Assembly (NCBI GenBank): GCA_022241605.1
Contig: JAKOMQ010000012.1
Location: forward strand, 52,806 to 116,805
Reading direction: 5' to 3'
DNA from: Aquimonas sp.
Lineage (GTDB): Bacteria > Pseudomonadota > Gammaproteobacteria > Xanthomonadales > Xanthomonadaceae
DNA length: 64,000 nucleotides
Shown here: in pieces, positions 8,323 through 18,067 of the stretch
Position numbering within the stretch: the stretch's first letter is position 1
Layout of the letters: each line of letters starts with the position of its first letter
Position numbers and translations under genes: made by a program
Notes under the pieces: model-generated
Databases searched by the model: none
Seen by the model: only the letters and a program-made list of their open reading frames with translations
Told to the model about the DNA's origin: nothing

Positions 8323-9951
8323 TCAGTCGGCCACGCCCAGCACCAGCCGCCGCGCCCAGGCCTCGATGAAGGCCTCGTCCTCGCCGTGGGGATGCGCGGC
8401 GAAGCCCAGGTGCAGGTATTCGTGGGCGAGGTCGAGGCGGTCCTGCAGGCTGCGCACGCCGCGCACGTGGATGCGGGCGCGGGCGCGGTCGACGTGCGGA
8501 TGGCCGCCCTGCAGGCGGCAAACCTCGAAGTCGCGGCGTTCGGCATAGCCGGGTTCGCTGCGCAGCTGCGGGCGCCAGCGCGGCAGCTGGGCCAGCAGCC
8601 AGTCGCGCGCGGCCGGCAGCGCCTCGCAGGCCGAGGCCGCGGCCTCCCAGCGGGCCAGGTCGGCCTGCGGAAAGGCCTCGCGCAGCAGGTCTAGGGTGCC
8701 GGCGCCCTTGCGCGCCGCGGCCACCGCCGGCTGCCAGCCGAACACGCCGGGGCCGCTCCGCCCCAGGTGGTAGCGCACCGGCATGCCGGCCAGCACCAGG
8801 CCCTCGCTGAAGGCGGCGATCTGCCGCGCCTGCAGGGACGGCGGCTGCGCCAGCACGCGCTGGGTGTGGCTGCTGTCTTCGATGCGCAGGCAGCTCGGGC
8901 CGGGCTGCGCCTGCTGCTGCAGATAGCTGCGCGCCAGCACGGCCAGCGCGCGCGCGGCCGCCAGCGGCTGCAGCGCGCCCTCGCGCTCGACCACCCGCGC
9001 CACGTAGTCCTCGCGCGGGATGCGGGCGATCAGGCGCGGGCCGGCGTCGAGCACGATCTCGCCGCGCGATTCGATCTCGAAGCGGCTGCCGTGTTCGAAC
9101 TGCAGGCGGTAGCGGCCGTGCAGGGCGCCGGCTGCAGCGGCCGGCTCGATCGCGGCGATGGGATAGCGGGCGAACAGTTCCACCTCGACGCAGCCGCCGG
9201 CATCCAGCGAGGCCGGCGGCGGCAGCCAGCGCGCCAGCGCGGCGGCATGGGCCAGCAGCAGGCCGCGGCTGGTGCCGGCACCCTGCGCCCACAGCGCGCG
9301 GCCCTGGCTGTCCCAGCCGGCAAAGCCGCCGATGCGGTCGTGCACGTCTTCGCCGCGGTGCCAGCTCCAGGTCTTGATGCGCAGGCCGGCGCCGAGCGCC
9401 TCGAACACCGCAGGCGGCTGCTGCAGGCTGGCGGCGGCCAGCACCCGCTGCAGCTCTGCGCGGGCCGGCAGGCGCTGCAGCAGGTCGAGCAGGGCCGCGA
9501 CCTCGACCTGCGTCTGCGGCTGCAGCGCATCGAGCCGGGTCAGCGCGGGCGGTGCGCCCAGCGCGCGCCAGTAGTCGCCCCAGTCGGCGGCATCGATGCC
9601 CAGCCGGTCGGCCTCGAAGTAGCGCCCGCAGGAGCGCAGCAGGGCCTCTTCGGCGTCGATCGAGGCGCCGGCGGCGCAGCAGTAGACCTCCTCGGGGTCG
9701 CCGCCGCGGCAGCGGTAGTCGGGTGGCTGCTGTCCGCGATCCAGCAGATAGGCCTGCACCAGCAGCTTCCACAGGCTGCCCAGCGGCGCGCGCTCGACCT
9801 CGGCCGCTGCCAGCCGCTGCGCCGGGGCATTCGCCGGCAGCCGCCAGTGCTCGATGCCCTGGGCGGTGTGCACCGATACCTGCAGCCCGAATGCCGGCCC
9901 CGCGCACAGGGCCAGCAGCATGCCGAGCAGGCGATGTACGACGGAGTTCAC
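8323..9951 (-). CDS. yfaQ: YfaQ-like (DUF2300) protein with SpoIID-like segment and C-terminal HExxH
   Basis: Signal peptide; SpoIID-like RIPREDYVARVVEREGALQPLAAARALAVLARSYL; DLAHEYLHLGF. Directly follows yfaS. Confidence 0.75.
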   Translation of the reverse strand: MNSVVHRLLGMLLALCAGPAFGLQVSVHTAQGIEHWRLPANAPAQRLAAAEVERAPLGSLWKLLVQAYLLDRGQQPPDYRCRGGDPEEVYCCAAGASIDAEEALLRSCGRYFEADRLGIDAADWGDYWRALGAPPALTRLDALQPQTQVEVAALLDLLQRLPARAELQRVLAAASLQQPPAVFEALGAGLRIKTWSWHRGEDVHDRIGGFAGWDSQGRALWAQGAGTSRGLLLAHAAALARWLPPPASLDAGGCVEVELFARYPIAAIEPAAAAGALHGRYRLQFEHGSRFEIESRGEIVLDAGPRLIARIPREDYVARVVEREGALQPLAAARALAVLARSYLQQQAQPGPSCLRIEDSSHTQRVLAQPPSLQARQIAAFSEGLVLAGMPVRYHLGRSGPGVFGWQPAVAAARKGAGTLDLLREAFPQADLARWEAAASACEALPAARDWLLAQLPRWRPQLRSEPGYAERRDFEVCRLQGGHPHVDRARARIHVRGVRSLQDRLDLAHEYLHLGFAAHPHGEDEAFIEAWARRLVLGVAD

Positions 9952-12900
9952 TCCTCGACCCGCATCCGCGCCCAGAGGGGCTGGGCCTCGAAGCTCTGCT
10001 GCTCGGGCTGGTACATGCGCGAGTAGCGCACCGGCGGCAGGCTGAACTCGCCGCGCTGCGAGAAGCGCACCAGATGAGCGAACACCTGGCGCCCGCTCAG
10101 GCTGTCCAGCGGCAGCGCGTAGCTGAGCTGGCCGGGCTCGTGGCGGGCGCGCTCCAGCGCCGGCGCCTGCGCTTCGCCGGGCGCGCGCAGCAGGCTCAGG
10201 CCCCAGGTGGTGCGCTCCACATCGGCGCCCGGCGGCAGCGGCACCTCCAGCAGGCCGTGGCGCAGGGCGCGGGCGCTGCCGGCGTCGAGGCGGATCTCAT
10301 CGAGGTAGAGCGCGCCGGACGACAGCGCGGCGCCGGCCGGCACAGGCTCCAGCTGGAACTGCAGGGCTTCGTCGGTGGGACGCAGCCGCCACAGCCGGCG
10401 TTCGATCCGCGGGCTGGCCTCGGCGGCGGCGGCAGGCAGCAGGCTGTCGTAGTCCAGCCGCGCGACCACGGCCGCGGCCGGCAGCCGGTCCAGCAGCAGC
10501 TCGGCGGGCGGCTCGGCGCCCTGCCAGCGCCAGCGCGGCAGCAGGCCGTGATCGGTGTTGCGCACCCAGCCCGGGCCGGGCTCGATGCCGTCGACCGCGG
10601 CCGCGTCGCCGGCGGCCGGCGCCAGCCAGGCCAGGGCCAGCGCGCGCTCCAGCGTCGACTGTTCGGGCGCCAGCGCCTGCAGCAGGGCGGCGGCCTCGCC
10701 GGCAGCGGCGCTGCCGATGCGCAGCCGCAGGGCGCTGGCGAAGGGCAGGGCGCTGGCGGCCAGCCGCGCCTCGGCCCCGGCGCGCGCCTGCTGCAGCGCG
10801 GCCGGTGCGGCAAGGCGCTGCTCCTCGGCCAGCTTCAGGCCCAGCAGCAGGGCGGCGTCGGCGGCCAGCGCGCTGTGCGGCGCGGCCAGCACCAGACTGT
10901 CGCGCAGGCCGGGCTCGGGCTCGCGGTCTGGGCCGCGGGCAGCGAGCGCCTGCAGCGCGCCATCGAGCAGGCTGCGGGTGGGCAGGCCGACCGCGGCCGC
11001 AAACTCCAGCACCAGCAGCCGCTGCAGCGGCGGCAGCTGGCCGGCCTGCTGGGCGTAGAGCTCCAGCACCGGCGCGAAGTGGTCGGGCGGCAGGGAAATG
11101 CCCAGCGCGCGGCTGGCGTGGTGGTCGGCGTAGTAGGCATAGGCGGTGAGGAAGGCATCGCCGCTGCCCTCTCCACCCCACCAGCCGAACTGCGCCTGCG
11201 GCCCGGCCAGATGCATCAGCCGCAGGCGGCCCTGCGCCATCACCAGGCGCAGGCGGTCACGGCTGGCCTCGGGCAGGTCGGCCAGCGCCGGCCAGCTGAG
11301 CGCCAGCGGCAGCAGGCGGCTGGCGGTCTGCTCCACGCAGCCCCAGGGGTAGTCGATCAGGCTGTCCAGCGCCGTGCGGAACAGCGCCGCCGGCCCGGCC
11401 GCCAAACTGAGCTCGATGCCGCTGGCATCCGCCGGCAGGGCCAGCGCGGTCTGCGCGGAGTCGATCCGCAGGCTCTGGCCGAAGCGCTCGCGCCATTCGG
11501 CCGGCAGCGCCTTCAGGTCGATCTCCAGCGCATCGGCCTGGGCGCCCTGCACCCACAGCCGTGCCTGCACGCGGGTGGCGGTGGCCAGGATCGGCGCATC
11601 CAGCGGCAGGTACTGCACGCCCGGCACCAGCGCATGCGCGCGGCGGAACGTCTGCGGCCCGACGGCGCCCTGCGCCTGCCAGCGGATCTCCAGCTCGGCC
11701 TCCACCGCCGCGCCCTGGTTGAAGGCCAGCAGGCCCAGCTGCGGGTGGTCGCCCTGGCGGAACTGCTGCGGGCCGGTCCACTTCAGGTACAGCGGCTGCT
11801 CGGAGCGCAGGTGCGCCAGCCGCTGGCCGACCCGGAACTCGCCTTTGAGACTTTGCGCGCGCGCGCTGACCCGCCAGCGCGTCAGCGAATCGGGCATGCG
11901 GAACTCCAGCACCGCGCGGCCCTCGGCGTCGGTGAGCAGATCCGGCGCCCAGGCCGCGGTGTCGACGTCTTCGCGGCGCGGCCGCTCCAGCACCTTGACC
12001 CCGCGCTCGCTGCGGTTGCCGGCCGGCGGCGGCCGCGGCCGGCCGGGCAGGGCCACGTCGTAGCCGATGAAGGACAGGCTGGCGCCGGTGCGCACGTTGT
12101 TGCGACGCGGGTGGAAGAAGAACTCGCCGATGCCCGGCGCCAGCTCCGGCTGCAGGGCGTAGATCATTTCGTCGACCACCGACACCGCCAGCCGCGCTGG
12201 CTGCGGGCGGCCGTCCAGACGGGTCTGGAAGTGCAGGCGCACGGTCTCGCCGGGGCGGTAGACCTCGCGCTCGGGGCGGATATCCACCTCGATCTCGGGC
12301 ATGGCGACCTTCAGCCCGGCCACCTCGAAGGCGTAGTCGCCGCCGCGGGTGTACAGGGCTGACAGGCTGAGGTTGGGTGCGTGCGCGCGCTGCACCGGGA
12401 TACGCAGGCGGTACTGCGCGTCGTCGATCCGCTCGATCGTGAGCCAGTCGGCGCCGCGGCTGAGCAGGGCGACCTGCTCGACACGGTCGCGCTCCAGGCT
12501 GAGCAGGGCCTCCTCGACCGGCTCCGGGAAGCTCAGCAGGGCCTCCGCCACCTCGCCCTCGCGGTAGTCGGCGCGGTCGAAGGTGATCGCCACGGTGCCG
12601 GCGCGGGCGCGCAGGCCCTCGCCGCCGACCACATGGCCGGTGGCGCCGAGCAGGCGGCCGTCGACGTCCAGCAGCTGCAGGCTGTAGTTGCCGCTGCGCG
12701 CAAAGCGATGGCTGAAGCCGTCGGCCCCGATCGCGCCTTCGCCGCGGCTGCGGTCGTCCAGCCGCAGCCAGGCGTAGCGCGCCGGTGCGCCGGCGTCGTC
12801 GCCGGCGACCTGGCGGAAGCCGAAGCGCACGCTCTCGCCGGCCTGGCTGAAGCGTGCGGGTGCAGTCAGACGGTACTGGGCGGCGCCGCGCTCGATCAGG

Positions 12901-14531
12901 ATTTCCTGCGTGCTGCGCACCCGGTAGGCGGCGCCGTCGCTGGCGAAGATCGTCAGCAGGTAGCGGCTGGGCTGCTCGCTGGGCGGCAGGCTGAAGCGGG
13001 CGCGGCCGCGCGCATCGGTGCGCAGCTCGGACACGCCCAGCGTCACCGGGAACTGGCCGAGGTAGGCCAGCTCGTGGCCGACCGTGCCGAGGTGCTGGGC
13101 GCGCAGGCCGAGCTCGATGCGGGCGTCGCGCACCGGGCTGCCGTCTGGGTAGACCAGGTCCAGGCTGCCCTCGATGGCGCGCCCGCTGCGCGGCTTCGGA
13201 TCGTCCAGCTGCATCACGATCTCGAAGTGCGGCTTGACGTAGTCGGCGACCCGAAAGGCTGCGCTGTAGACGCCGCCGCCGTAGACCATGCGCAGCTCAT
13301 AGCCGCCGGCCACCGCACCCGGCGGCAGCCGGAAGCGGGTGTCGGCGCCGCGCTCGCCGGAAAACTGCAGGCGCTGCTGCTCGATCTCGCTGCCGGCAGC
13401 GTCCACCACCACCAGCTGCAGCGGGCCGTCGGCGGCGCGCACCGAGGCCAGCGCGTCCTTGAACTCGCGCGCGGCGATGCGCACCTGCACCAGGTCGCCG
13501 GGGCGATAGAGCGGGCGGTCGGTGAAGGCGTAGACCTTGGTGTCGTGGATCTCGCTTTCGTAGAAGAAATTCTCCGAGATGAACACGCCGCCGGCCGGAT
13601 CGCGGCCCAGCACGTAGCTGCGCTCGGGGCTGTGCTGACGCAGCCGCAGCAGGCCATCGGCGTCGCTGCGGCCGCGGCCGAGCAGGCCGACGCCGTCGCT
13701 CCACAGCAGCTCGGCGCCGGCCACCGCGCGGCCGCTGGCCTTGTCGGCGGTCCACACCAGCAGCTCGCCGCCGGCGATCTTGGTCACCGCTACGGTGTCG
13801 GAGACGAACAGCGCGGTGGTCGCGCGGTAGCGGCCGACGATGGCCTCCACCAGGTACAGCCCGGGCGCGCGCTGGCCCAGCGGGATCTCCACGTTGCCGG
13901 GCTTGGCGCCCATGAAATGGCTGGACGAGCCGGCCAGTTCAGTGCCCTCCGGCGGCTGGATCGGCTGGGCCTCCCACAGCGGGTAGCGGAACTCGTCGAC
14001 CAGCGGCAAGCCGGGGATCGGCGCGAACTGCAGCGGCGCATCGAAGCGGGTCGGCTCGCGCAGGGTCTCGCCCAGGCTCAGCTCGGGCAGGCTGCGCACC
14101 AGCTCGCCGCGCGCCGGCGCGGCGAAGCTGCGCTGCATGGCGCGCCGGGATTCGCGGTACCAGCGGTCCCACAGGAAGGCCAGCGCGTTCGACAGGCCCT
14201 CGCCCTGGAAGGCCGCCTCCACCCGGATCCGGTGCAGGTTGGGCTGGCGCTGCAGGAAGGCCAGCGGGTCATCGATGCGGTAGACGCGGATGTCGACGCC
14301 GCCGTAAGGCTCCATGGCGAAGCGACGCCAGTCGCGGCCCGGGGCCTCCAGCCGCACCCGCGCCTGCTCGGCGCTGCCGAAGTTGCTGTCGGCCAGCAGG
14401 AAGAACTGCTCGCCCTCGATCGGCGCATGTCCGCTGGACGGCACGTCATCGGCCGGCTGCGCCGCGGCCAGGCCGCAGGCTAGGACGAACAAACCGAACC
14501 CGCGTCGGAGCGTTGTCAGACAGGCGCTCAT
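9948..14531 (-). CDS. yfaS: Bacterial alpha-2-macroglobulin family protein with thioester motif
   Basis: Large secreted protein: macroglobulin repeats ([38 protein letters not shown]), bait/ANA-type segment, thioester [16 protein letters not shown]. Confidence 0.93.
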   Translation of the reverse strand: MSACLTTLRRGFGLFVLACGLAAAQPADDVPSSGHAPIEGEQFFLLADSNFGSAEQARVRLEAPGRDWRRFAMEPYGGVDIRVYRIDDPLAFLQRQPNLHRIRVEAAFQGEGLSNALAFLWDRWYRESRRAMQRSFAAPARGELVRSLPELSLGETLREPTRFDAPLQFAPIPGLPLVDEFRYPLWEAQPIQPPEGTELAGSSSHFMGAKPGNVEIPLGQRAPGLYLVEAIVGRYRATTALFVSDTVAVTKIAGGELLVWTADKASGRAVAGAELLWSDGVGLLGRGRSDADGLLRLRQHSPERSYVLGRDPAGGVFISENFFYESEIHDTKVYAFTDRPLYRPGDLVQVRIAAREFKDALASVRAADGPLQLVVVDAAGSEIEQQRLQFSGERGADTRFRLPPGAVAGGYELRMVYGGGVYSAAFRVADYVKPHFEIVMQLDDPKPRSGRAIEGSLDLVYPDGSPVRDARIELGLRAQHLGTVGHELAYLGQFPVTLGVSELRTDARGRARFSLPPSEQPSRYLLTIFASDGAAYRVRSTQEILIERGAAQYRLTAPARFSQAGESVRFGFRQVAGDDAGAPARYAWLRLDDRSRGEGAIGADGFSHRFARSGNYSLQLLDVDGRLLGATGHVVGGEGLRARAGTVAITFDRADYREGEVAEALLSFPEPVEEALLSLERDRVEQVALLSRGADWLTIERIDDAQYRLRIPVQRAHAPNLSLSALYTRGGDYAFEVAGLKVAMPEIEVDIRPEREVYRPGETVRLHFQTRLDGRPQPARLAVSVVDEMIYALQPELAPGIGEFFFHPRRNNVRTGASLSFIGYDVALPGRPRPPPAGNRSERGVKVLERPRREDVDTAAWAPDLLTDAEGRAVLEFRMPDSLTRWRVSARAQSLKGEFRVGQRLAHLRSEQPLYLKWTGPQQFRQGDHPQLGLLAFNQGAAVEAELEIRWQAQGAVGPQTFRRAHALVPGVQYLPLDAPILATATRVQARLWVQGAQADALEIDLKALPAEWRERFGQSLRIDSAQTALALPADASGIELSLAAGPAALFRTALDSLIDYPWGCVEQTASRLLPLALSWPALADLPEASRDRLRLVMAQGRLRLMHLAGPQAQFGWWGGEGSGDAFLTAYAYYADHHASRALGISLPPDHFAPVLELYAQQAGQLPPLQRLLVLEFAAAVGLPTRSLLDGALQALAARGPDREPEPGLRDSLVLAAPHSALAADAALLLGLKLAEEQRLAAPAALQQARAGAEARLAASALPFASALRLRIGSAAAGEAAALLQALAPEQSTLERALALAWLAPAAGDAAAVDGIEPGPGWVRNTDHGLLPRWRWQGAEPPAELLLDRLPAAAVVARLDYDSLLPAAAAEASPRIERRLWRLRPTDEALQFQLEPVPAGAALSSGALYLDEIRLDAGSARALRHGLLEVPLPPGADVERTTWGLSLLRAPGEAQAPALERARHEPGQLSYALPLDSLSGRQVFAHLVRFSQRGEFSLPPVRYSRMYQPEQQSFEAQPLWARMRVEE

Positions 14532-15217
14532 GCGGCCAGCCAGTGCAGGCGGAACAGGCCCACGAAGTTGGGGTTGTGCGGCTCGGGCAGCCAGCGCGTG
14601 TCCTTCCATTGCATGAGCTCCGTGAGGCGCAGGCTGCGCAGTCCGTTGTCCTGCGGGCTGCTGCTGCCGGTGTGGTAGGCGATGCCGCGGCCGGTCCAGA
14701 TCATCAGGTGCTGGTCATCGCCCTGGTCGTAGAACAGCAGGTCGGCGGGCTCGGCCTGGCGCAGCTCGCGGGCCAGCGGCCGGCTGTTGAAGGCGATCAT
14801 CCGGGCGGCGGTGACGAAAGGGCCGAAGCTGCCGTCGCCCTGCGCCCAGTGCCGCGCCAGCAGGCGCTGCTGCGCGCTGATGTCCAACTCCGGCGGCAGG
14901 CTGCTGGCGTCCATGCGCATGGCCCGCAGCCAGGCGGCGTCGTGCACGCGCAGGGCCTCGTTGGCGGCAAAACGCACCAGGCCGGCGCAGTCGCGCTGGT
15001 GCCAGCGCGGGCTGGGGCCCTGCCGCAGCTGCTCGTGGACGATGCGCAGGAACCAGGCGCGGAAGCGGCGGCTCTGCTCGGCGTCCAGCGCCGGCACCGC
15101 GGCGGTGTCGAAGGCCTGCGCTGGCTCCAGGTCGCCCGGCGCGGATGCACCCGCCGCTGGCAGCCAGGCCGCGAGCGGCAGCGCCGACAGCAGGCCCAAT
15201 AGATCGCGCCGCTTCAT
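14528..15217 (-). CDS. yfaT: YfaT-like (DUF1175) protein
   Basis: Start [34 protein letters not shown]..., [26 protein letters not shown]. Stop overlaps the yfaS start by 4 nt. Confidence 0.8.
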   Translation of the reverse strand: MKRRDLLGLLSALPLAAWLPAAGASAPGDLEPAQAFDTAAVPALDAEQSRRFRAWFLRIVHEQLRQGPSPRWHQRDCAGLVRFAANEALRVHDAAWLRAMRMDASSLPPELDISAQQRLLARHWAQGDGSFGPFVTAARMIAFNSRPLARELRQAEPADLLFYDQGDDQHLMIWTGRGIAYHTGSSSPQDNGLRSLRLTELMQWKDTRWLPEPHNPNFVGLFRLHWLAA

Positions 15218-17007
15218 GGCGCGCCCCAGCAGCTCGGGGCAGGCGCTGCGCCCTCGCACAGCGCGACCGAGGCCGCGGCCTGGCCGCTGCCGCGCAGGCG
15301 TCGCCAGTCCAGCGGCAGCCAGGTCCAAGCCGCGCCGGCCTCGAACTGCGCCGGCAGCCGCACGGCCACCGGCGTCTGCGCCGCGGCGGCGCGCAGGCGC
15401 GGCAGCAGGTGTGCTTCGGCGGCGTTGCGGAACACCGGCTCGTAGTCGGCCGGCAGGCTGGCCAGGGCCTCCTGTTCGATCAGCAAGGCCAGCCGTTCGG
15501 GCGCGAAGTACAGCGGCACCGCGCCGCCCTCGGGCAGCTCATCGAAGAGCGGCGGGTAGAGCTGCTGGGCGCTGAGCAGGGCCTGGTCGACCAGACGCGC
15601 ATCCAGCGAGAAGGCCAGCAGCTCGCCGCGCCGCGCCAGCGCCACCCGCAGGAAGCGCGCGCTGCGCGGCTCGCCTTCGCCGGCCTCGGCAGCGGCGTGC
15701 AGGCCCCAGCGCGAGGCCACCGCACGCTGCCAGCGCGCATCGCCACCGCTGGCCACCGATTCCCGCAGCGGCCAGCGGCGGCCGCCGGCCTCGCGTTCGG
15801 GGTTGCCGATATGGCGATCGAAGGCCGCGCCCAGCAGGCGGTCGATCGGTGGCGCGGCAGCGGTGTCGCCGTCCGCGGGCTCGGGCAGCAGGCGGCTCAG
15901 GATCAGCGGCGTGTACAGGCGCGACTCCGGATACCAGCACAGCGCCACCGGCCCGCCCAGGCGCTGGCGCAGGGCGCTCGGCAGGGCGTCCTCGGCGAAG
16001 CCCTGCAGGGCCTCGGCCAGGGCCTCGCCCGACACTGGCGCGGCCACGCAGGCGGCGGCGCCCATCGGCGCGGCTTTCCACAGCGGGGCGAGGTCGAGTT
16101 CGGCCGCGGCCAGCGCATTCACCGCCAGCAGGCTGCGCCAGCGGCCGTCGGCGAACTCCAGGCGCAGCCCGGACAGCTGCGGCAGCAGGCGCCCGTAGCC
16201 CATCGCCAGGTAGTCGGCGCTGACCACCAGCCGATGCCGGCCGGCCAGCGGATTCAGCGCGAAGCGCGCCGGCAGGGCCTCGGGTGTCTGCGCCAGCGCG
16301 GCCTGCAGCAGCGCCAGGGCCTCGCCATGGCGATCGCGTTCCAGCAGGCGCGGCGACAGCAGCACCCGCAGCCGGTCGCCATGCCCGGCCAGCAGCAGGC
16401 TGCGGCGGTAGCCGAAGCGCAGCAGGTAGACCGGCACGGTGGCGCCGTCGATGTCGAGGTTGGTGAGCTGCTGCAGCTGGCTGTCGCGGCCGGCGGCGGG
16501 CGCCAGCAGGCCCAGCAGCTGGGCCAGGGCGCCGCGCTCGATGCTCAGCAGCGCGTGGCCGAGGCGGCCATCCGCGCTGCGCCACAGCGCCACCTGCGCC
16601 GGCTGGTCGAGCAGCTCGGCAACGATCCGCTCGCCCAGGTCCAGGCGCTGCTCGAAGGCGATCTTGCGCAGCGCGCCGACCACGCCCAGTCGATCCGGAT
16701 GGCTCTGGTAGTAGGCGACGAAATCCTCGTCGAGCAGGGCGTCGAGGCCGGGCAGGCCGAGCAGCTCGCGCGGCAGGCCGGCAAGCGAGCGGGTTTCGAT
16801 CAGCGCGTCCGGGCGCTCGGGGTCGAACTGCAGGGCCGCCGCGCCGCGCCAGATGTCCATGCGTCCGGCCTGCCAGTGCGCCCAACCGAGCCAGGCCAGC
16901 GCCACCAGCAGCAGGCCGCCGGCGATCAGGGCCGGCCGCGGCAGGCGCCTGCCGGCGGAGGCTTCGGTGGGCGCGGCGGTGGCGGAGTTCGGTTGCGGCT
17001 CGCTCAT
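15214..17007 (-). CDS. yfaA: YfaA-like (DUF2138) protein
   Basis: 597 aa, N-terminal [36 protein letters not shown]; between yfaP and yfaT; overlaps yfaT by 4 nt. Confidence 0.8.
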   Translation of the reverse strand: MSEPQPNSATAAPTEASAGRRLPRPALIAGGLLLVALAWLGWAHWQAGRMDIWRGAAALQFDPERPDALIETRSLAGLPRELLGLPGLDALLDEDFVAYYQSHPDRLGVVGALRKIAFEQRLDLGERIVAELLDQPAQVALWRSADGRLGHALLSIERGALAQLLGLLAPAAGRDSQLQQLTNLDIDGATVPVYLLRFGYRRSLLLAGHGDRLRVLLSPRLLERDRHGEALALLQAALAQTPEALPARFALNPLAGRHRLVVSADYLAMGYGRLLPQLSGLRLEFADGRWRSLLAVNALAAAELDLAPLWKAAPMGAAACVAAPVSGEALAEALQGFAEDALPSALRQRLGGPVALCWYPESRLYTPLILSRLLPEPADGDTAAAPPIDRLLGAAFDRHIGNPEREAGGRRWPLRESVASGGDARWQRAVASRWGLHAAAEAGEGEPRSARFLRVALARRGELLAFSLDARLVDQALLSAQQLYPPLFDELPEGGAVPLYFAPERLALLIEQEALASLPADYEPVFRNAAEAHLLPRLRAAAAQTPVAVRLPAQFEAGAAWTWLPLDWRRLRGSGQAAASVALCEGAAPAPSCWGAP

Positions 17008-17062
17008 GGCGATGTCCTTGCGGCAGTGCGTGGGCGGCCGTTGCTGCGGCGGCGCATGAGGT

Positions 17063-18001
17063 TCAGTAGTCGAACAGCTTGACCAGCTGCAGGTCGCCGA
17101 TCGCGCGCAGCGGCACCACGAAGGTCTCGCGGCGCTCGTCCACCGTGTTCTCGCGGAACACCAGGCTGATGCGTGCGGTGATCAGGTCCTGGTCGCGGCC
17201 GTCCTCATCGAAGCTGTAGCCGTAGGCGCCGTAGTTGCCCCAGTAGTTCACGTACACCGAATAGGTGCCGGCCAGCGGCGCGGTCATGGTGAACACCTCG
17301 GGCCCGGGGCCGTCGACGCTGTCGGTGTCCAGGCCGCCGCCGTTTTGCAGGATCGGTCGCGCCCAGTAGGCGTGGCCGCCGTCCGGGGTGATCACATGCA
17401 GATCCAGCTCCACCGAGGGGTCGTCCCAGCCCAGCACGATGCGGATGCGCGCCGGCGTGCGCTGGCGGTTGGCCTCGTAGAACTGCACCCGCTTGAGCGT
17501 CTGGCCGTCGGCGGTGGCCAGGCTGACGCTGTTGCTGCCGGCGCCGAACGCATAGGGCCGCGCGAAGCGGCCCTCGGCGTCGGTGTAGAGCGGCAGCGGA
17601 TTGCCGTTGACCACCAGAGTCTGCGGCCGCCGGCTGGCGTCGATGCCGCGCAGGGTGCCCTCGATCAGGCTGCGGCCGCGCTGGCCGCCGCGGTCGATCG
17701 GCGGGGTCGGGTAGGCCACCCGCACCTGCGAGCCCTCGGCGTTGAGGCCGTGGTAGCGCCAGCCGCCGGTAGGCCCGCGCCAGTCCACCGCCGGCGCTTC
17801 CGCGGCCGCCGCGGGCGCGGACTGTGCCTGCGCCGCCGGCAGGGATGGCGCCAGCCCCAACAGCAGCAGGCCTCCGCCCAGCCGTGCAGCCCTTGAATCG
17901 ATGCGCATGCGGATCTCCGTCTGTGCCGCGGGTCTGGGTCGGAGCGTGCGCGTCCGCACTGTCCGGCGTGGGTCGCAAGTGTGGCGGTTTGCGGGCAGCA
18001 C
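17063..18001 (-). CDS. yfaP: YfaP-like (DUF2135) protein
   Basis: VLGWDDPSVELDLHVITPDGGHAYWARPILQNGGGLDTDSVDGPGPEVFTMTAPLAGTYSVYVNYWGNYG, a DUF2135 signature. 5' start uncertain (probably the MRIDSRAARLGGG start). Confidence 0.85.
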   Translation of the reverse strand: MLPANRHTCDPRRTVRTRTLRPRPAAQTEIRMRIDSRAARLGGGLLLLGLAPSLPAAQAQSAPAAAAEAPAVDWRGPTGGWRYHGLNAEGSQVRVAYPTPPIDRGGQRGRSLIEGTLRGIDASRRPQTLVVNGNPLPLYTDAEGRFARPYAFGAGSNSVSLATADGQTLKRVQFYEANRQRTPARIRIVLGWDDPSVELDLHVITPDGGHAYWARPILQNGGGLDTDSVDGPGPEVFTMTAPLAGTYSVYVNYWGNYGAYGYSFDEDGRDQDLITARISLVFRENTVDERRETFVVPLRAIGDLQLVKLFDY

Positions 18002-18067
18002 TGCAGAGCCACGCGGCGGCGGGTCCGGCTGCTATCGTCCTTGGCCCCATCCCGCGATGCCCTGCCC

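Noticed and set aside
9552-14483. Long plus-strand ORFs (936 aa and 700 aa)
   Set aside because: Antisense shadows of yfaS/yfaQ in GC-rich DNA: Gln/Arg/Ala/His-rich, no domain signals.
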